Of a stretch of 64,000 bases of DNA, positions 61,897 through 64,000 are shown in pieces. Source of the stretch: JAANXG01 sp963731035 (GTDB lineage: Bacteria; Pseudomonadota; Gammaproteobacteria; Arenicellales; JAANXG01); contig CAVSUY010000012.1 of the NCBI GenBank assembly GCA_963731035.1, forward strand, positions 1 to 64,000, in the 5' to 3' direction. The number at the start of each line of letters is the position of its first letter. The stretch's first letter is position 1. The notes under the pieces were generated by a model, which was not told the DNA's origin, did no database searches, and saw nothing but the letters and a program-made list of their open reading frames with translations. Position numbers and translations under genes: made by a program.

Positions 61897-63873
61897 ATGT
61901 TTAGATTCTTGAGTTTAGTAATCTGCGGATTGTTGTGGGCAATCCCCAGTGCCCAGGCGCTGGTTTTCGTGGCCCAGCCCCAGGAGACGCCCGAAGTGGG
62001 CAACGAGATATTCAAGCCCGTGGCCGACCTGCTGACGCGCAAGACCGGCCAGCGCTGGGAATACCGGCACCCCGACAACCAGCTCAGCTACGTCGACGTC
62101 ATCGTCGACGACAAGGCCGAGCTGTACCTGGGCGACCCCCATTTCGTCGGGTATCAGCTCGAGTCGAACCACCAGCGGGTGCTGGCCGAGGTGCCGGATC
62201 AGAAGTGGGTGCTGATTGCGCCCCAAAGCTCCACCGGCAAGCTGTTCGGCTCCCGCGTCACCGCGTCCTTCTCGTGTACCGAGGCCCCGACCTGCGCACT
62301 GCCGCCGCCGGATCTCGGCATGTTGCTGTTCTCGAACCTCGACGTGTTCGCCGACAATCCCCTGCGGTACCCGATGCTGGTATCGGTCCATGACGCGTCG
62401 AACGTAGTTCAAGGGGTGCTCGGCCAGCGCTGCTACTGCGGCGTCACACGCGAGGCACTGTTGCAGAACATCCCCGAGTCCCAGCGAAACCAGCTCGCGG
62501 TGCGCGATCTGCAGACCACGCTCGGGGCGGCGTTCACAGCCAGCCAGCGCGTTTCGCCTGCCCTGGCGGAGCAGATCCAGGCAGCCTTGCTGTCTCCGGA
62601 GGGACAAAAGGCGACCAAAGCCATGCGCGACAGGCTGTACGCCGGCGCGGAGCTGGTGAAGCCGTCCGACCCCAGCGCATATTCGAAGTCCGCGAAGCTC
62701 CTGATCGACGAGTACCTGGTGCCCATGCACAGAATGCCCAAGCCCGGGGAGAAGAAGACCACGACCGTGGACGTCGCGTCCAGCCAGTCGCAGTCGACGA
62801 CCAACCAGGCCTCCCAGAGCACGACACAGGTCTCCGCGGGCGACGGTGCTCCCGCCAAGCTCAAGGTGGTGTCCTGGGGCGGCGCCTACTCCAAGAGTCA
62901 ATGGAAGGCCTACCACGAGCCGTATATGAAGGCGCATCCCAACGTGACCATCACCGAGGACGAGTCCAGCGCCGAGGGCCTCAAGCTGCTGCGCCAGCAG
63001 GAGAAGACGGGAAACGTCACCTGGGACGTCGTGGACATGACCGCCTCCAACGCCATCGCGGCCTGCGACGAAGGGCTGACGATGAAGATTCCGTATGACA
63101 AGTGGTTGGCACCGGCGCCCGACGGAACACCCGCCACCAAGGACTTCGGCGACATGATCGTCGCGCCGTGTTTCGTGCCGGAGATCGTGTTCTCCACCGC
63201 GATCGGCTACCGCAACGACCTGCTGCCGAAGAAGATGGACTCCATCGACGATGTCTTCAATCTGCGCCAGTATCCGGGCATGCGTTCACTGGAGAAAAAG
63301 CCCATCAACAACCTGGAGTGGGCGCTGATCGCGGACGGCGTGCCCGCGGACCAGGTGTACGACCTGCTGGATACGCCCAAGGGGGTCGCCCGCGCGTTCG
63401 CCAAGCTCGACAAGATCAAGAGCCACGTGATGTGGTGGGTGAAAGGGGACGTACCGGTGAAGCTGCTCAGCGACGGCACAGTAACCATCGCGTCGGCCTA
63501 CAACGGGCGCCTGTTCGCGGCCATCGTCGAGCGCAAGCAGCCGATATCCATGATGTGGCAGTGGCAGGTGTTCGACCTGGACGGCTGGGTCGTGCCCAAG
63601 GGCGCCCCCGACCTCGACGCCGCCCGCAACTATCTGCGCTTCGCCACCGATACCCAGCGCCTGGCGGACCAGGCCAAGTACATCTCCTACGGCCCCGCCC
63701 GCCGGTCGTCGGCCCCGCTGATCGGCAAGCATGCGGAGCTGGGAATCGACATGGCGCCCTACATGCCCACCGATCCGAAGAACTCCAAGCACGTCCTGCT
63801 GTTCAACTACAAGTGGTGGTCAGAGCACCAGGACGACCTGGGCGAGCAGTTCCAGGAGTGGCTGGGGAAGTAA
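61897..63873 (+). CDS. two-domain periplasmic binding protein (PhnD-like + PotD-like)
   Basis: A 658-residue exported protein. The signal peptide is FRFLSLVICGLLWAIPSAQA. Residues about 22-275 resemble the PhnD/phosphonate type binding fold (IFKPVADLLTRKTGQRWEYR, AELYLGDPHFVGYQLESNHQ, LAEQIQAALLSPEGQKATKA). A Ser/Thr/Gln-rich linker (ASSQSQSTTNQASQSTTQVS) follows. Residues about 325-658 match spermidine/putrescine-type PotD/PotF binding proteins (LKVVSWGGAYSKSQWKAYHE, WDVVDMTASNAIAACDEGL, DGWVVPKGAPDLDAARNYLR). Such fusions are rare. No permease or ATPase adjoins it; the next frame is on the other strand. The ligand is unknown. Confidence 0.85.
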   Translation: MFRFLSLVICGLLWAIPSAQALVFVAQPQETPEVGNEIFKPVADLLTRKTGQRWEYRHPDNQLSYVDVIVDDKAELYLGDPHFVGYQLESNHQRVLAEVPDQKWVLIAPQSSTGKLFGSRVTASFSCTEAPTCALPPPDLGMLLFSNLDVFADNPLRYPMLVSVHDASNVVQGVLGQRCYCGVTREALLQNIPESQRNQLAVRDLQTTLGAAFTASQRVSPALAEQIQAALLSPEGQKATKAMRDRLYAGAELVKPSDPSAYSKSAKLLIDEYLVPMHRMPKPGEKKTTTVDVASSQSQSTTNQASQSTTQVSAGDGAPAKLKVVSWGGAYSKSQWKAYHEPYMKAHPNVTITEDESSAEGLKLLRQQEKTGNVTWDVVDMTASNAIAACDEGLTMKIPYDKWLAPAPDGTPATKDFGDMIVAPCFVPEIVFSTAIGYRNDLLPKKMDSIDDVFNLRQYPGMRSLEKKPINNLEWALIADGVPADQVYDLLDTPKGVARAFAKLDKIKSHVMWWVKGDVPVKLLSDGTVTIASAYNGRLFAAIVERKQPISMMWQWQVFDLDGWVVPKGAPDLDAARNYLRFATDTQRLADQAKYISYGPARRSSAPLIGKHAELGIDMAPYMPTDPKNSKHVLLFNYKWWSEHQDDLGEQFQEWLGK

Positions 63874-63926
63874 CGGCGCGGCATTCACCAGTGAAACCCG
63901 CGCTTGCGCGTTCCTGAATTCGCGAA

Positions 63927-64000
63927 CTACGCGGCGACGAGTTGACTGAACAGCGGCCCCTGCAACCAATGGACGCTTTGCTGGCTTTCATCATCAGTCA
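63927..64000 (-). CDS. C-terminal end of an unidentified gene running off the window
   Basis: On the minus strand a frame enters from the right edge and reads DDESQQSVHWLQGPLFSQLV then AA and a stop at 63927-63929. It looks like a genuine protein end, 54 bp from the binding-protein stop, and the gene would be convergent with it. Only about 24 residues are visible and no family can be assigned. Confidence 0.35.
   Translation of the reverse strand, partial: TDDESQQSVHWLQGPLFSQLVAA

Overview
The window looks like chromosomal DNA from a GC-rich gammaproteobacterium. The evidence is the surE-pcm-nlpD-rpoS cluster, the infC-rpmI-rplT-pheS-pheT-ihfA-merR order, a type II secretion operon, a gene resembling rpfE beside recJ and cysM, divergent rne and rluC, and a LexA-controlled imuA-imuB pair. 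Gene content fits an environmental lineage near Chromatiales/Ectothiorhodospiraceae. That placement is an inference from gene order and composition; no species can be named.

Region 1 (1-8.6 kb) is an exopolysaccharide island: a glycosyltransferase, an asparagine synthetase-like amidotransferase, a heparinase-like lyase, an AlgD-type GDP-mannose dehydrogenase, a second glycosyltransferase, the tail of a third, and VanZ. Almost every gene is broken by one-base indels, densest at 5.3-7.4 kb. Region 2 (8.6-13.7 kb) is accessory: a frameshifted lipoprotein, a nucleotidyltransferase remnant, a dead higBA, an intact hicAB and vapBC, and gmd, interspersed with GGGGTCAGG-arm repeats.

Region 3 (13.7-25 kb) is core translation and stress functions: tRNA-Val, infC with an AUC start and a seven-fold 14-bp repeat leader, L35, L20, pheS, pheT (one frameshift), ihfA, a MerR regulator, tRNA-Pro, then surE-pcm-nlpD-rpoS. 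A terminator abuts the surE start, and repeat arrays lie between pheS and pheT and after rpoS. Region 4 (25-43 kb) is hom-thrC-fcl running into gspD-M, then a gene like rpfE, recJ and cysM. Two 125-bp palindromic elements sit inside the gsp operon. gmd and fcl together would make GDP-L-fucose although they lie about 15 kb apart.

Region 5 (42.5-57.9 kb) holds an exonuclease, rlmD, rne, divergent rluC-gph-Rieske-sppA, the opposing acs-panE-maf-small membrane protein run, and fadI-fadJ beta-oxidation with a helix-hairpin-helix membrane protein. Region 6 (57.9-64 kb) holds imuA-imuB, fumC and a two-domain periplasmic binding protein that joins a PhnD-like to a PotD-like domain with no transporter genes beside it.

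Three dispersed repeat families run through the window: the 124-126 bp GGGGTCAGGCC elements (five copies with near-constant length, conserved arms and divergent cores), GTAGGAGCGGCTTCAGCCGCGA repeats, and CCTCTCCCC/GGGGAGAGG palindromes. No complete insertion sequence, prophage or CRISPR array was seen.
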